Assembly (NCBI GenBank): GCA_019454205.1
Contig: CP075369.1
Location: forward strand, 1,302,001 to 1,366,000
Length of the DNA: 64,000 nucleotides
Reading direction: 5' to 3'
Origin: Xanthobacteraceae bacterium
Lineage (GTDB): Bacteria; Pseudomonadota; Alphaproteobacteria; Rhizobiales; Xanthobacteraceae
The notes beneath the pieces are model-generated. The model did no database searches, was not told the DNA's origin, and saw only the letters and a program-made list of their open reading frames with translations. Made by a program: the position numbers and the translations under genes. Shown here in pieces: positions 33,567 through 45,028 of this stretch (positions are counted from its first letter, which is position 1; each line of letters begins with the position of its first letter).

Positions 33567-35126
33567 GTGAACCAGCTCGCGAACGTTGGCGACGCCCTGC
33601 GTCTCTACGCCAGCATATTTCCGGACAAGATCGGCGCGCGCGACCTAGATCGCGCGATGACATTCCGCCAGTGGCGCGATCGTTCTGCGCGGCTCGCGAA
33701 TGTCCTTCTCGGTTTCGGATTGAAGAAGGGCGATCGTGTCTGCGTTCTCGCTTATAACTGCGTCGAGTGGCTGGAGATTTACGCAGCCATGGCCTTCTCA
33801 GGACTGGTCATGGTTCCGGTCAATTTCCGGCTCGTCGGTTCCGAGATCAGATATATCGCCGAGAATTGCGAAGCGCGCGCCTTCATCGTGCAGGACGAAC
33901 TGACGGGCGTGATCGAGTCCGTACGTTTCGAACTCGATATTCCGGCCGCGAATTTCATCAAATTCGGTAGCCGCAAGGCCGAGGGAAATTACCGCGAGTA
34001 CGAAGACTTGATCGCTGGCTCGCGCGACAGCATTCCGGACGTGAAGGTTGCCGTCACCGACCCGTGGGCCTTCATGTATACCTCGGGCACCACCGGAAAG
34101 CCCAAGGGTGCGATCCGCTCACACCGCGCAAGCACCATGATAGCGCTGGTCACGCAATCCGAATTGAGCGTGCGCACCGACGATTCTGCGCTGCTCGTCA
34201 TGCCGATGTGCCACGCGAACTCGCTGTTTTTCTTCGGCGCGTTTCAGGGCTGTGGTGCGCGCGTGACCGTCTACAACCGGAAAAGCATAGACCCTGAGGA
34301 ACTGGTTCGCACGCTCTCCGAGAACGGTTCGACCTTCACCTCGCTGGTGCCGACGCATTACATCATGATGCTCGGACTGCCGGTAGCGGTTCGCGCCAAA
34401 TACAACGTCGACGCGCTCACCAAAATGATGATCTCGTCCGCTCCCGCGCGTGCCGACACCAAGCGCGAGGTCATGGAGTATTTCCGCAATACCGGGTTGT
34501 TCGAACTTTACGGCTCGACGGAATGCGGCTGGGTAACGATGCTGCATCCGGAGGAGCAATTCTCGAAGCTCGGTTCGGTCGGGCGCGAAACGGTAGGTTC
34601 GCAGCGGATCAGGATCCTCGACCCGCAGGGCAACGAAGTGCCGGACGGCGAGCCGGGCGAACTTTATTCCTGCAATGCGCAGACCTTCGACGGCTACTGG
34701 AAGCTGCCCGAAAAAACCAGCGAAGCGTTTCGCGGGGACTACTGCACGGTCGGCGATCTTGCGCGCCGCGACGAGGACGGGTTCATTCATCTGGTCGACC
34801 GCAAGAGCAACATGGTGATTTCCGGCGGCGAGAACGTCTATCCGTCGGAGGTCGAGGCCATGCTTGGCGGCCATCCCAAGGTAAAGGATGTTGCGGTCAT
34901 TGGCGTTGCCGATCCGAAGTGGGGCGAGCGCGTTCATGCAGTAGTCATCGCGCATGATGGTGCGACGCTGACGGAAACAGAGATCATCGAATGGAGCCGT
35001 GACAAGATCGCGGGTTACAAACGCCCGCGCTCGATCAGTGTCATCGGCGATAACGAAATGCCGCGCACGGCTACCGGCAAGATTCTGCATCGCGTTTTGC
35101 GCGAGCGGTTCTCCGGCAAGGTTTAA
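33567..35126 (+). CDS. AMP-forming acyl-CoA synthetase
   Basis: A 519-residue adenylate-forming enzyme of the ANL superfamily. The phosphate loop is YTSGTTGKPKGA (about residue 170). The substrate region contains FELYGSTECGWV, and the C-terminal domain contains GDLARRDEDGFIHLVDRKSN with ISGGENVYPSEVE and the PRTATGKI catalytic Lys loop. It is of medium- or long-chain/aromatic type by size. The start is GTG with GGAAG upstream. The TPP enzyme starts nine bases after its stop, so they form one unit and may act in sequence on a CoA thioester. Confidence 0.93.
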   Translation: MNQLANVGDALRLYASIFPDKIGARDLDRAMTFRQWRDRSARLANVLLGFGLKKGDRVCVLAYNCVEWLEIYAAMAFSGLVMVPVNFRLVGSEIRYIAENCEARAFIVQDELTGVIESVRFELDIPAANFIKFGSRKAEGNYREYEDLIAGSRDSIPDVKVAVTDPWAFMYTSGTTGKPKGAIRSHRASTMIALVTQSELSVRTDDSALLVMPMCHANSLFFFGAFQGCGARVTVYNRKSIDPEELVRTLSENGSTFTSLVPTHYIMMLGLPVAVRAKYNVDALTKMMISSAPARADTKREVMEYFRNTGLFELYGSTECGWVTMLHPEEQFSKLGSVGRETVGSQRIRILDPQGNEVPDGEPGELYSCNAQTFDGYWKLPEKTSEAFRGDYCTVGDLARRDEDGFIHLVDRKSNMVISGGENVYPSEVEAMLGGHPKVKDVAVIGVADPKWGERVHAVVIAHDGATLTETEIIEWSRDKIAGYKRPRSISVIGDNEMPRTATGKILHRVLRERFSGKV

Positions 35127-35135
35127 GGAGCGAAC

Positions 35136-36875
35136 ATGAACAACAAGACGCCGACGCTCGATCTCAACGCCGACGATAACGCTTGCGCCGCCTGGATTGC
35201 GCGTTTCCTGAAAACGCGCGGCATCGACCGTATCTTCGGTTTGCAGGGCGGCCATATCCAGCCGATCTGGGATCATGTGGCGCGGCAGGGTATCCGCATC
35301 ATCGACGTGCGCGACGAAGGGGCCGCCGTGCACATGGCGCATGCCCATGCAGAGCTGATGGGTGGCTTTGGCGTCGCCATGGTGACGGCAGGGCCGGGCG
35401 TCACCAACACCGTGACGGCGATGTGCAACGCTCACCTCGCGCGTATCCCAGTGCTTCTGATCGGCGGCTGCACATCGCGCCCACAGGCGAACATGGGGCC
35501 GTTGCAGGACATTCCGCACGTCGATCTGTTGAAGCCTGTCTGCCGTACGGCGCGCACATTGCGCGTGGCCGATCAGGTGATCCGCGAGTTCGACGAGGGC
35601 GTCGCGCGCGCGATGGGCGACAACGGCGAACCAGGACCGGTCTATCTCGAAATCCCCACCGATGTCCTGCGTACCAGCGTGCCTAAGAACCTTGTGCTGG
35701 ATGAATGGATGGCAGCGAAGAAACCGCGCACCATCGTTCCCGATCCGAACGCGATCAAAGAGGCCGTTGACGTTCTCTGGGGCGCAAAACGTCCGCTGGT
35801 CTTCACGGGCCGCGGCGCGCGCGGCGCGGACAAGGAATTGGTGCGATTGCTCGACGCAACGGGTGCGCTCTACCTCGACACGCAGGAGAGCCGTGGTCTT
35901 GTTCCCGCCGATCATCCTTCCACGGCCGCTGCAGTGCGCGCACAGGCAATGCAGGATGCCGACGTCGTGCTGCTGATCGGCCGTAAGCTGGACTACCAGA
36001 CCGGTTACGGCTCGCCTGCGGTGTTCCCACATGCGCGGTTTATTCGCCTGTCCGATGCCGCTGGCGAACTGATCGACAACCGCCGCGGCCAGCCGGAAAT
36101 CCTTGCGAGTGTTCCGCTTGCGTTGAAAGCAATGTGCGACATCGCCGGCAACCGCGAGTCTTCCATCGACAAGCAATGGGCGGACGGACTGCGCAACAAG
36201 CACAAGGATCGCGTCGCCAAGGCGAAGGCTAACAAAGGTCCGCAAACCGGCGATGACGGAAAAATCCACCCGCAGGTGATCTTCGATGCGCTCGCCGAAC
36301 TGGCAGACCCGGATTACATCGCAATCGCCGATGGCGGCGACCTGCTCAGCTTCGCGCGTACGGGCTTGCAGGCGCGAACCTATATGGATGCAGGCGCGTT
36401 TGGCTGCCTTGGCGTCGGCGTGCCATTTGCCATCGCGGCTGCGCTGGCGATGCCGGAGCGGCAGGTAATTTCCGTGAACGGCGATGGCGCCTATGGCATC
36501 AACGCCATGGAAATCGACACTGCCGTGCGCCACGGCGCGAAATGCGTGTTCATCGTCTCTAACAATGCCGCGTGGAATATCGAACGGCTCGATCAGGAGA
36601 TGAACTACGGCGGCCGTGTCGTCGGCACCACGCTGCGCCATTCCGATTATGCAGCCATGGCGAAAGCGCTAGGCCTGCATGCCGAGCGCGTGACCAAGCC
36701 GGAGGAACTGAAACCCGCCATCGAGCGCGCATTGAAGAACGCGCCCGCGCTGGTCGATGTCGTCACTTCGCAGACCGTGATCTCATCCGACGCGCAAAAG
36801 GGCCTCGGCTTCGTGCCGGACTATCAGGCACTGACCGCATGGGATGACGCGGAGCGCAAGCGCCGCGGTCTTTAG
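35136..36875 (+). CDS. TPP-dependent enzyme (acetolactate synthase/2-hydroxyacyl-CoA lyase family)
   Basis: A 579-residue three-domain TPP enzyme. The Glu61 in RDEGAAVHMA activates the cofactor. The TPP/Mg motif is GDGAYG (from residue 449) with SNNAAW about 27 residues on. The middle domain covers about residues 190-340. The conserved C-terminal tail KGLGFVPDYQALTAWDDAE suggests a lyase subfamily rather than a biosynthetic AHAS, because no small subunit is near. The neighbouring acyl-CoA synthetase makes a 2-hydroxyacyl-CoA or oxalyl-CoA lyase role conceivable, but this is inference. Confidence 0.88.
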   Translation: MNNKTPTLDLNADDNACAAWIARFLKTRGIDRIFGLQGGHIQPIWDHVARQGIRIIDVRDEGAAVHMAHAHAELMGGFGVAMVTAGPGVTNTVTAMCNAHLARIPVLLIGGCTSRPQANMGPLQDIPHVDLLKPVCRTARTLRVADQVIREFDEGVARAMGDNGEPGPVYLEIPTDVLRTSVPKNLVLDEWMAAKKPRTIVPDPNAIKEAVDVLWGAKRPLVFTGRGARGADKELVRLLDATGALYLDTQESRGLVPADHPSTAAAVRAQAMQDADVVLLIGRKLDYQTGYGSPAVFPHARFIRLSDAAGELIDNRRGQPEILASVPLALKAMCDIAGNRESSIDKQWADGLRNKHKDRVAKAKANKGPQTGDDGKIHPQVIFDALAELADPDYIAIADGGDLLSFARTGLQARTYMDAGAFGCLGVGVPFAIAAALAMPERQVISVNGDGAYGINAMEIDTAVRHGAKCVFIVSNNAAWNIERLDQEMNYGGRVVGTTLRHSDYAAMAKALGLHAERVTKPEELKPAIERALKNAPALVDVVTSQTVISSDAQKGLGFVPDYQALTAWDDAERKRRGL

Positions 36876-37132
36876 CGTAGCGACTTCACCAGACCCGCGC
36901 CGAGGAAATACAGGCAGGCGATTGGCGAGGTAAGGATCAGTACCATCGGCCAGAGGTTGGATTGCGCGGCGAAGGCGCCGATCGTGAACAACACGACGGG
37001 TACCATGAGCGCGAGCGGCACCAGCGCCGCGACCTGCCAGCCGCCATCCCAGTTCCGGAACGTCCAGTATTGCAGGACGAAATATCCCGGCACGGAAAGC
37101 ATGACGAGCATGCCGATGATCTGAAGGGTCAT
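36872..37132 (-). CDS. Small three-helix membrane protein, unknown function
   Basis: An 86-residue product starting MTLQIIGMLVMLSVPGYF, with three hydrophobic segments and few charges (WTFRNWDGGW between helix 1 and 2; GAGLVKSLR at the end). It begins five bases after the DUF4153 gene stop and is cotranscribed with it. It converges on the TPP gene with a four-base overlap. I recognise no family. Confidence 0.7.
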   Translation of the reverse strand: MTLQIIGMLVMLSVPGYFVLQYWTFRNWDGGWQVAALVPLALMVPVVLFTIGAFAAQSNLWPMVLILTSPIACLYFLGAGLVKSLR

Positions 37133-37137
37133 CGTGC

Positions 37138-38925
37138 TTACTCTTTCTTCTGCTCGCGCTTGACCTGCGGCGCGCAACTGCGTTGCGTGACAATGCGCAT
37201 CCGGTTTTCGCCGACCGTAAGCTCGCGGTAGCGCGGCGCGGCGTACCTGAACTGGCCCTCGCGAAGCGATTCACGAACGCCGGGGCAGCCCGAGTTTTCG
37301 AGTTGTCCGAGGAAGATCCACTGGTTGTCTTCCTTGCCGAACACGGCGGCAAATCCTCTCGGCACCTGCCAGACCACGATCTCCTCCGTGCCGTCGCCAT
37401 CCGCATCGATCAGGATGGCTTCGCATTTCGTGTCGGCGTAAAGGCAGCGCGGGATTTGATATTGACGCGGATGTTTCTCCCAGGTCTGCTCCAGGAAATC
37501 CTTTGGCAGCGTCTTCGTGCCGGCCGCGAGGAGCGTGATGTTCGCTTCTTTTGCTGCGGGCGTGGGTGGCGGTGTCACGGCCTGCGGCGTGGTCTGGTAT
37601 CGTGACTTGGCGGCGAGCGCCTTCTTTGCGCGCTCCATGATTGCTTCCGCCTGTGGACCTTGCGTTTTGCTCGCGAGCTGTGCGAGCGCTTCACGTCCGT
37701 AACGCCCGGCGTCGAAACGCAGGAAAGTGAAATCGAATTTCTCCGGCGGAATGACGCCGGTGGCGAGGCGATGTACCTGATTGTTGGCCGCGATCTTCCA
37801 TGGATCGGCAATCGGAGAGAACAGCGCCACCGCCGTTGCGACGATGGCATAAGCCGTCACTACATTGGTGACTTCCAGCGGCTTCAACGAAAGCCGGGCG
37901 CGCATCGCGGCATAGGCATAGCCCACCGCATAGAAAGACATGATGATCGTCGCCGCGCTGGCAAATACGCGCGGCGGCGTGAGGCCGTATTGTCCGATGC
38001 GTAGCCACAGCGCATAGGCGGCGAGGGCGACGACTGGCAGGATCGTCAGTGCTGCGATGAAGCGCGTCTGCCGCAGCAGGAGCGGTACATGCGTTTCCGG
38101 CAGGCCATCGTGATAGGCCGCGTTAATGAGGAATACGAGTGCCGCCGCGGTGGAAAGCAGGATGGTGCCTGCGCGCCGGGTGCTCCAGAGCGGTTCCAGC
38201 CCGGTCGTGAACAGCGCGAGCAGGAACAGCACCACGAAGAAGGCAATTACCGGCAGCAGCCAGCTCAGCAGCGTGAGCTTCACCGTGCGCGCGCCGCTGA
38301 TCAGCGCAGTGCGCACATCGGTAATGTGGACGGCGCAGGCGGTGGCCAGCGCGGTCACGGGAATCGAGAACCATGGCTTCCACAACAGTTGCGCGAAGAA
38401 GCTGATACGGATCAGCCCGAACAGCGAAGCGCCGAGCCACAGGAGCAGCCACAACACGCCGACGAACAGGATGGTCAACAGAAGCTGCACGCCCTGTTTC
38501 CACGACTGCTCGAAATAGGAGAGGTAGGAGGCGAGATATTTGCGGTCGCCGTCTCCGGCCGCGACCAGCGCGTGCAGGATGAACAGGATCGCGGGCAGCA
38601 CCACCCAGATCCACGGCGAGGGAGTGAGGCGCGGGCGCGGGCTGTATTGCTCGAACGGCTCGCGCCACAGGTCATAATAGCCGAGCGCCAGCGAGAGCAG
38701 CAGCGCGCCTGCGGTCCAGAGCGCGAGCGTGCGCAGCTTGAGATTGCCGATCCCGGCGATGAAGACGAGCGGGACTAAGAACGCGGCCAGCACCAGCGGC
38801 GCGAACACCAGGCCATCGGTCGCGGGCCAGAGCCGTTCCGCGAAGGCGAGGTAGAGCCGGTAGAGGATCACGCCCTGCAGCAGGCCCACCAGCGTTCGAA
38901 CGAGCGCGACACGTTGCACGGACAT
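37138..38925 (-). CDS. DUF4153 membrane protein with C-terminal soluble domain
   Basis: A 595-residue inner-membrane protein with about 11-12 hydrophobic helices in residues 1-390, of the DUF4153 pattern (SPWIWVVLPAILFILHALV, NAAYHDG, ITDVRTALISGA). A periplasmic or cytosolic C-terminal part (about 400-595) includes the acidic ILIDADGDGTEEIVVWQV repeat-like segment. Function is unknown. Confidence 0.82.
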   Translation of the reverse strand: MSVQRVALVRTLVGLLQGVILYRLYLAFAERLWPATDGLVFAPLVLAAFLVPLVFIAGIGNLKLRTLALWTAGALLLSLALGYYDLWREPFEQYSPRPRLTPSPWIWVVLPAILFILHALVAAGDGDRKYLASYLSYFEQSWKQGVQLLLTILFVGVLWLLLWLGASLFGLIRISFFAQLLWKPWFSIPVTALATACAVHITDVRTALISGARTVKLTLLSWLLPVIAFFVVLFLLALFTTGLEPLWSTRRAGTILLSTAAALVFLINAAYHDGLPETHVPLLLRQTRFIAALTILPVVALAAYALWLRIGQYGLTPPRVFASAATIIMSFYAVGYAYAAMRARLSLKPLEVTNVVTAYAIVATAVALFSPIADPWKIAANNQVHRLATGVIPPEKFDFTFLRFDAGRYGREALAQLASKTQGPQAEAIMERAKKALAAKSRYQTTPQAVTPPPTPAAKEANITLLAAGTKTLPKDFLEQTWEKHPRQYQIPRCLYADTKCEAILIDADGDGTEEIVVWQVPRGFAAVFGKEDNQWIFLGQLENSGCPGVRESLREGQFRYAAPRYRELTVGENRMRIVTQRSCAPQVKREQKKE

Positions 38926-39106
38926 GCGAAGCTCCGGGGCCGCGGCAATGCGGCCATTCTGCCTAGCAGCGGGCTATTTCATAATTGAGAACAGATTGGT
39001 GAAATTTTGAGGGAATGTGGACGAGCGTGTGCGATGCCGCGCTCGGTCGAGCCGGAGTTTCCTTTTGTTTTTGCGCGAATGACTCGAAGGTCAAGCGCGC
39101 TAGCAT

Positions 39107-39263
39107 CCGCCCTGAAATTGAGAAGGGCGGCGGGGACGCCGGAGGATTTCCGTCCTCCACGGCCATCTGCACGAGTAGGAAAAAGTGCAGATGAATTGTC
39201 GTCACCGCGAAGGCTGACTCTCCTCCGGCGTCCCAGCACGCTTGGGGCTTGCCCCATTCGTGC
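39107..39263 (+). repeat. Nested inverted-repeat element A
   Basis: Four stems follow each other: CCGCCCT/AGGGCGG (39107-39113, 39124-39130); a 14-bp perfect stem GGGACGCCGGAGGA/TCCTCCGGCGTCCC (39133-39146, 39221-39234) that encloses CATCTGCAC/GTGCAGATG (39164-39172, 39185-39193); and GCACG/CGTGC enclosing TGGGGC/GCCCCA (39236-39263). GGAGGA at 39141-39146 can also pair with TCCTCC at 39153-39158, so two mutually exclusive folds exist. Could be an interspersed repeat or an RNA element. Confidence 0.6.
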
Positions 39264-39453
39264 CAAGTAAAGAACTTCACGCGATGGGTTTCAGCTTCGT
39301 TCGCTTCGATCCCCGGAGGACTGACCTACCTCCGCTTGCGGGCTTTCTCGGCTTTGCCGTACTTGCGTTGGCACGCGTTCCAGACAAAGCCGCCAAGTAA
39401 GGCCCAGTGACGCGCGGCAGGCGCGCCGGAATCCAAGCGACTTCAGCCGCTGT

Positions 39454-39501
39454 GTAACGCACTTGGGGCTTGCCCCATTCGCGCATAACGAGGTGCGTTA
39501 C
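39454..39501 (+). repeat. Inverted-repeat element B
   Basis: A perfect 9-bp stem GTAACGCAC/GTGCGTTAC (39454-39462, 39493-39501) encloses the hairpin TGGGGC-TT-GCCCCA. The inner 20 bases CTTGGGGCTTGCCCCATTCG (39462-39481) are identical to those at 39241-39260 in element A. Confidence 0.6.
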
Positions 39502-39691
39502 GCCTCGCACACAGCCACCGCTCCCGGCCCGCGACATCGGTACGCTTCGCGACGCGCCCCTCATGGGCCGAGACGCGCCGAACATAAGGGCGTGTGAAGG
39601 GGTGGGGAGAAACTTTTTGAAGGAATCGGGGAAGTGGTTGGAAGTTAAGGAGGAAGTCGTGTGACGAAAATTCAATTTCCCCACTTGCGAG

Positions 39692-41074
39692 CTACTGCTG
39701 TGCCGGTTCAGGTATCCAGTGTACGCCACTACGGCTACTAATTGCGTGCTCTGGTAACAGCACATGTCCTTTATCTAGCGGCCTCTTGGTCGGACTAATA
39801 CCGATCCACTGCACTGTTTCGTCTATTGCCCAAGTATCTTCTGGTGAAGCCTCGGGTGCAAAATAATGACAGTAGACGTACTCGAGAGCGCTTTTCTCCC
39901 GGTCGAACTGCTGTACGGTCGATAGGATCTTTTCGTACCTGCGTTGCTCCACCACGTCCGTACCCAACGCTTCGAACCCAATGTGCACAACACCTGCTAC
40001 GTCGTGAGGTAGCTGTTCATTGGCTTCGGCGAGCTTATTTAAAATATCTCTCGCTCGCTTTTCGATAGATCGCTCTGAAGTGCACTCCCATCTGGCAACA
40101 ACGGCTAGACCGATGTCGTCAATGTAGTGCGGGTTCGAAGCGTACTTGACCTTCTGAATGACCAATGAGTTGTCGTAGCGTATATATTTGCCAGTCAGCA
40201 GTTTCATGTATTGCGGGCCCGGAAAAAGCCAATGGGAATTCTCCATAGCTTCTTGGATAGGCCGTAAATCCAAGTCGGAAATTATTCCCGACCCAATTTC
40301 GTCGGACCATGTTATCGAAGCCTTCTTCGCGCTCAAAAAGCGCTGCGCTTTAGAAATGAGATAGTCGTCGGGAACATCCTGTAACTCGATGTCCAAAGTA
40401 ATGTTGGCCAATGCGTTGCGATCAGCCATTGCGAGCTGCATACTAGCAGGGACCCACAATTCCCTCATCCGAGTTCGTTCTTTGTCTGCGTATTCGCCGA
40501 GCTCGATCCGCTTGCACTCTACCGTCCAACGCTTTCCATCGAGATCGACATCAAGATCATAGCTTTTTGCTAAACCGGCTTTCTCATTTCGAAATGAAAC
40601 AGTCCCGCCGGCGCGAGCATATCTGGCAGCTACTACAAGCTCAAAAAGGATTCCGTTCGGCTGGGCCTTCTCGGATTTAAGAACCTTTATGCAGCGCTCG
40701 CGAAAGCCGTCGATCTTCTTCAGAAGGTCGAGATTCCTTCCTATCGCGGCAAATACTGGCAGGACGCGACAACCAAAATTTACTTCATAATTCCAAGGAT
40801 GGTCGGTGAAAGACTCGCCCAAGAAAAGGTACCAGCCCATTCTATCGTTATTTTCAAAGAAGCGGCCTACGCCACTCGGGTCTTGAAGCTCACCCGTAAG
40901 AGCCTGATAGAATCTCTTGCCTTGGGCGTCTCGTCGAGCTTTCCATTCCTCCTCGCTCATTAAGCTCTTAAACCATTCGACGCCCGTCTTTAGGTCGGGA
41001 AAGTCCCCGTACAGCGGCTTTTCACCGGGGCGCAAATGATAGAGATCAGGAGGAAAGTCTTTCACGAGCGGCAT
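39692..41074 (-). CDS. PD-(D/E)XK nuclease-like protein, low GC, downstream of uvrA
   Basis: A 460-residue protein I cannot assign to a named family. A nuclease-like core lies in residues 140-190: Glu145 (FELVVAARYARAGG), Asp173/Asp175 in SYDLDVDLDGK, and E186-C-K188 in WTVECKRIEL. Spacing and order fit the PD-(D/E)XK fold of restriction and recombination nucleases. The surrounding N- and C-terminal parts have no recognisable motif. The gene is near 50% GC against over 60% around it, which suggests recent transfer. It starts 15 bases after the uvrA stop on the same strand and so is probably read from the SOS-controlled uvrA promoter. No methylase or partner gene is adjacent. The ATG at 41074 has no good Shine-Dalgarno. 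Confidence 0.72.
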   Translation of the reverse strand: MPLVKDFPPDLYHLRPGEKPLYGDFPDLKTGVEWFKSLMSEEEWKARRDAQGKRFYQALTGELQDPSGVGRFFENNDRMGWYLFLGESFTDHPWNYEVNFGCRVLPVFAAIGRNLDLLKKIDGFRERCIKVLKSEKAQPNGILFELVVAARYARAGGTVSFRNEKAGLAKSYDLDVDLDGKRWTVECKRIELGEYADKERTRMRELWVPASMQLAMADRNALANITLDIELQDVPDDYLISKAQRFLSAKKASITWSDEIGSGIISDLDLRPIQEAMENSHWLFPGPQYMKLLTGKYIRYDNSLVIQKVKYASNPHYIDDIGLAVVARWECTSERSIEKRARDILNKLAEANEQLPHDVAGVVHIGFEALGTDVVEQRRYEKILSTVQQFDREKSALEYVYCHYFAPEASPEDTWAIDETVQWIGISPTKRPLDKGHVLLPEHAISSRSGVHWIPEPAQQ

Positions 41075-41089
41075 AGTGTATCGCGCTAG

Positions 41090-44065
<2,976 letters not shown>

Positions 44066-44127
44066 ATATCCGGCTGGCGCGCGCAGATCGTGGCGGCGCG
44101 GACGTTGAATCTGGGAAAGCTGAAAGC

Positions 44128-44142
44128 GAACATAGTGAGAAC
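44128..44142 (-). promoter_or_regulatory. SOS (LexA) box of uvrA
   Basis: The + strand reads GAACATAGTGAGAAC, a perfect GAAC-N7-GAAC (GTTC-N7-GTTC on the uvrA strand), the LexA operator of Hyphomicrobiales. It is 63 bases upstream of the uvrA start. Confidence 0.85.
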
Positions 44143-44224
44143 GGGTGCGCTGCGCTAGTAGCGCCCGCGCATGGCCGCCAGTTGTGCGTAAGTAGTTGGG
44201 GTCCCGTCAATTTTCGCAATGAAA

Positions 44225-44249
44225 GGAACGAAGTAGCGCCTGCTGCGTT
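44225..44249 (+). promoter_or_regulatory. EcfG-type general stress promoter of the LigD-phosphoesterase-like gene
   Basis: A perfect GGAAC (44225-44229), 16 bases, CGTT (44246-44249). The gene start at 44330 is 80 bases downstream. It points away from uvrA. Confidence 0.72.
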
Positions 44250-44329
44250 TCATCCCCGCGGGGGTGTTTATGCAACCGGGGTAACAAACTGTCCGCGATT
44301 GCATGCGGGAAAGGCCGCACAGGTGAATC

Positions 44330-45028
44330 ATGGTAGCCGACCGTCTCGAAACCCACCGCGCCAAACGGGACTTCTCGGATAAGAGCGAACCGGAAGGCCG
44401 CGCACATACATCGCGCAACGGTCATGCCTATCTCCTCCAGAAACACGAAGCGAGCCATCAGCATTTCGATTTCCGTCTGCAGCATGGCGGCGTGCTGGTG
44501 AGTTGGGCCGTGCCGCGCGGGCCTAGCATGGACCCGTTCGAGAAGCGGCTCGCGGTTCGCACCGAAGATCACCCGGTCGAACACGACGATGCTTCCGTGA
44601 CGCTGTGGGACACAGGCACATGGGAACCGCTCGAAAATTTCGACGAGGGTTTGAAGGAAGGGAAACTGAAGTTTTTCCTGCGCGGCAAACGCATCAACGG
44701 CGGCTTCACGTTGCTCCGCTTGCGCTCCGACGAAGGCCGCAAGCAGGGCAAGGAGAATTGGCTGCTTGTGAAGGAGAAGGATGAATACGCGCGTGCCGGT
44801 GAAGGCGGGGATTTCGTCGAGAGCATGCTGACCGGCATCGAAGCCGGCCGCTCGATGGACGAGATTGCTTCCGCCAAGGTGGAGTTGCCTTCCAGCGAAC
44901 CGGCCGTGAAGGACGTAAAGCGTCTGCGCGGCGCCAAAAAGAAAGCGTCGCCACGGCGCAACCCGCGAACTGGCCGCGCAGCACCGAAGACTACGGCGAA
45001 GAAAGCGGCAGCGAAGAAGCGCAAGTAG
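44330..45028 (+). CDS. Stand-alone LigD-type 3'-phosphoesterase domain protein, altered active site
   Basis: A 232-residue protein equal to the N-terminal phosphoesterase (PE) domain of LigD plus a basic tail. The PE domain heals 3' ends before non-homologous end joining. By alignment with Pseudomonas LigD, the metal ligands are H39, H45 and D47, with R49 and H81, and N-terminal R13, D14 and E20; all are present. However, the conserved active-site Tyr is H85. About a dozen residues are also missing after VEHDD, where PE domains have the FEGxIPxGxYG loop. The phosphatase function may therefore be lost or changed. The tail (about 198-232) is Lys/Arg/Ala-rich as in histone H1-like DNA-binding tails. 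The gene has its own EcfG promoter and lies between uvrA and ssb. Confidence 0.85.
   Translation: MVADRLETHRAKRDFSDKSEPEGRAHTSRNGHAYLLQKHEASHQHFDFRLQHGGVLVSWAVPRGPSMDPFEKRLAVRTEDHPVEHDDASVTLWDTGTWEPLENFDEGLKEGKLKFFLRGKRINGGFTLLRLRSDEGRKQGKENWLLVKEKDEYARAGEGGDFVESMLTGIEAGRSMDEIASAKVELPSSEPAVKDVKRLRGAKKKASPRRNPRTGRAAPKTTAKKAAAKKRK

Larger units (their letters stand above)
38926..39691. other. Structured intergenic region without supported gene
   Basis: About 770 bases between DUF4153 and the nuclease-like gene. Reading frames of 60-160 codons on both strands have no recognisable protein content. The region holds many inverted repeats (see the separate entries) and a 20-bp direct repeat at 39241-39260 and 39462-39481. 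I think it consists of interspersed, REP-like repeats; a structured RNA is the alternative. Confidence 0.7.

Noticed and set aside
34119..36641. 840-codon open frame on the minus strand opposite the acyl-CoA synthetase and TPP-enzyme genes
   Set aside because: It is antisense to two well-supported genes and has no motif. High GC content makes such long shadow frames common.
38963..39765. Open frames of 60-160 codons in the intergenic region before the nuclease gene
   Set aside because: Their sequences follow the inverted repeats, have no signal peptide, ribosome-binding site or domain, and overlap each other on both strands.
39692..41074. Classical restriction-modification system
   Set aside because: No DNA methyltransferase or specificity gene is adjacent, so only a solitary nuclease-like gene can be claimed.
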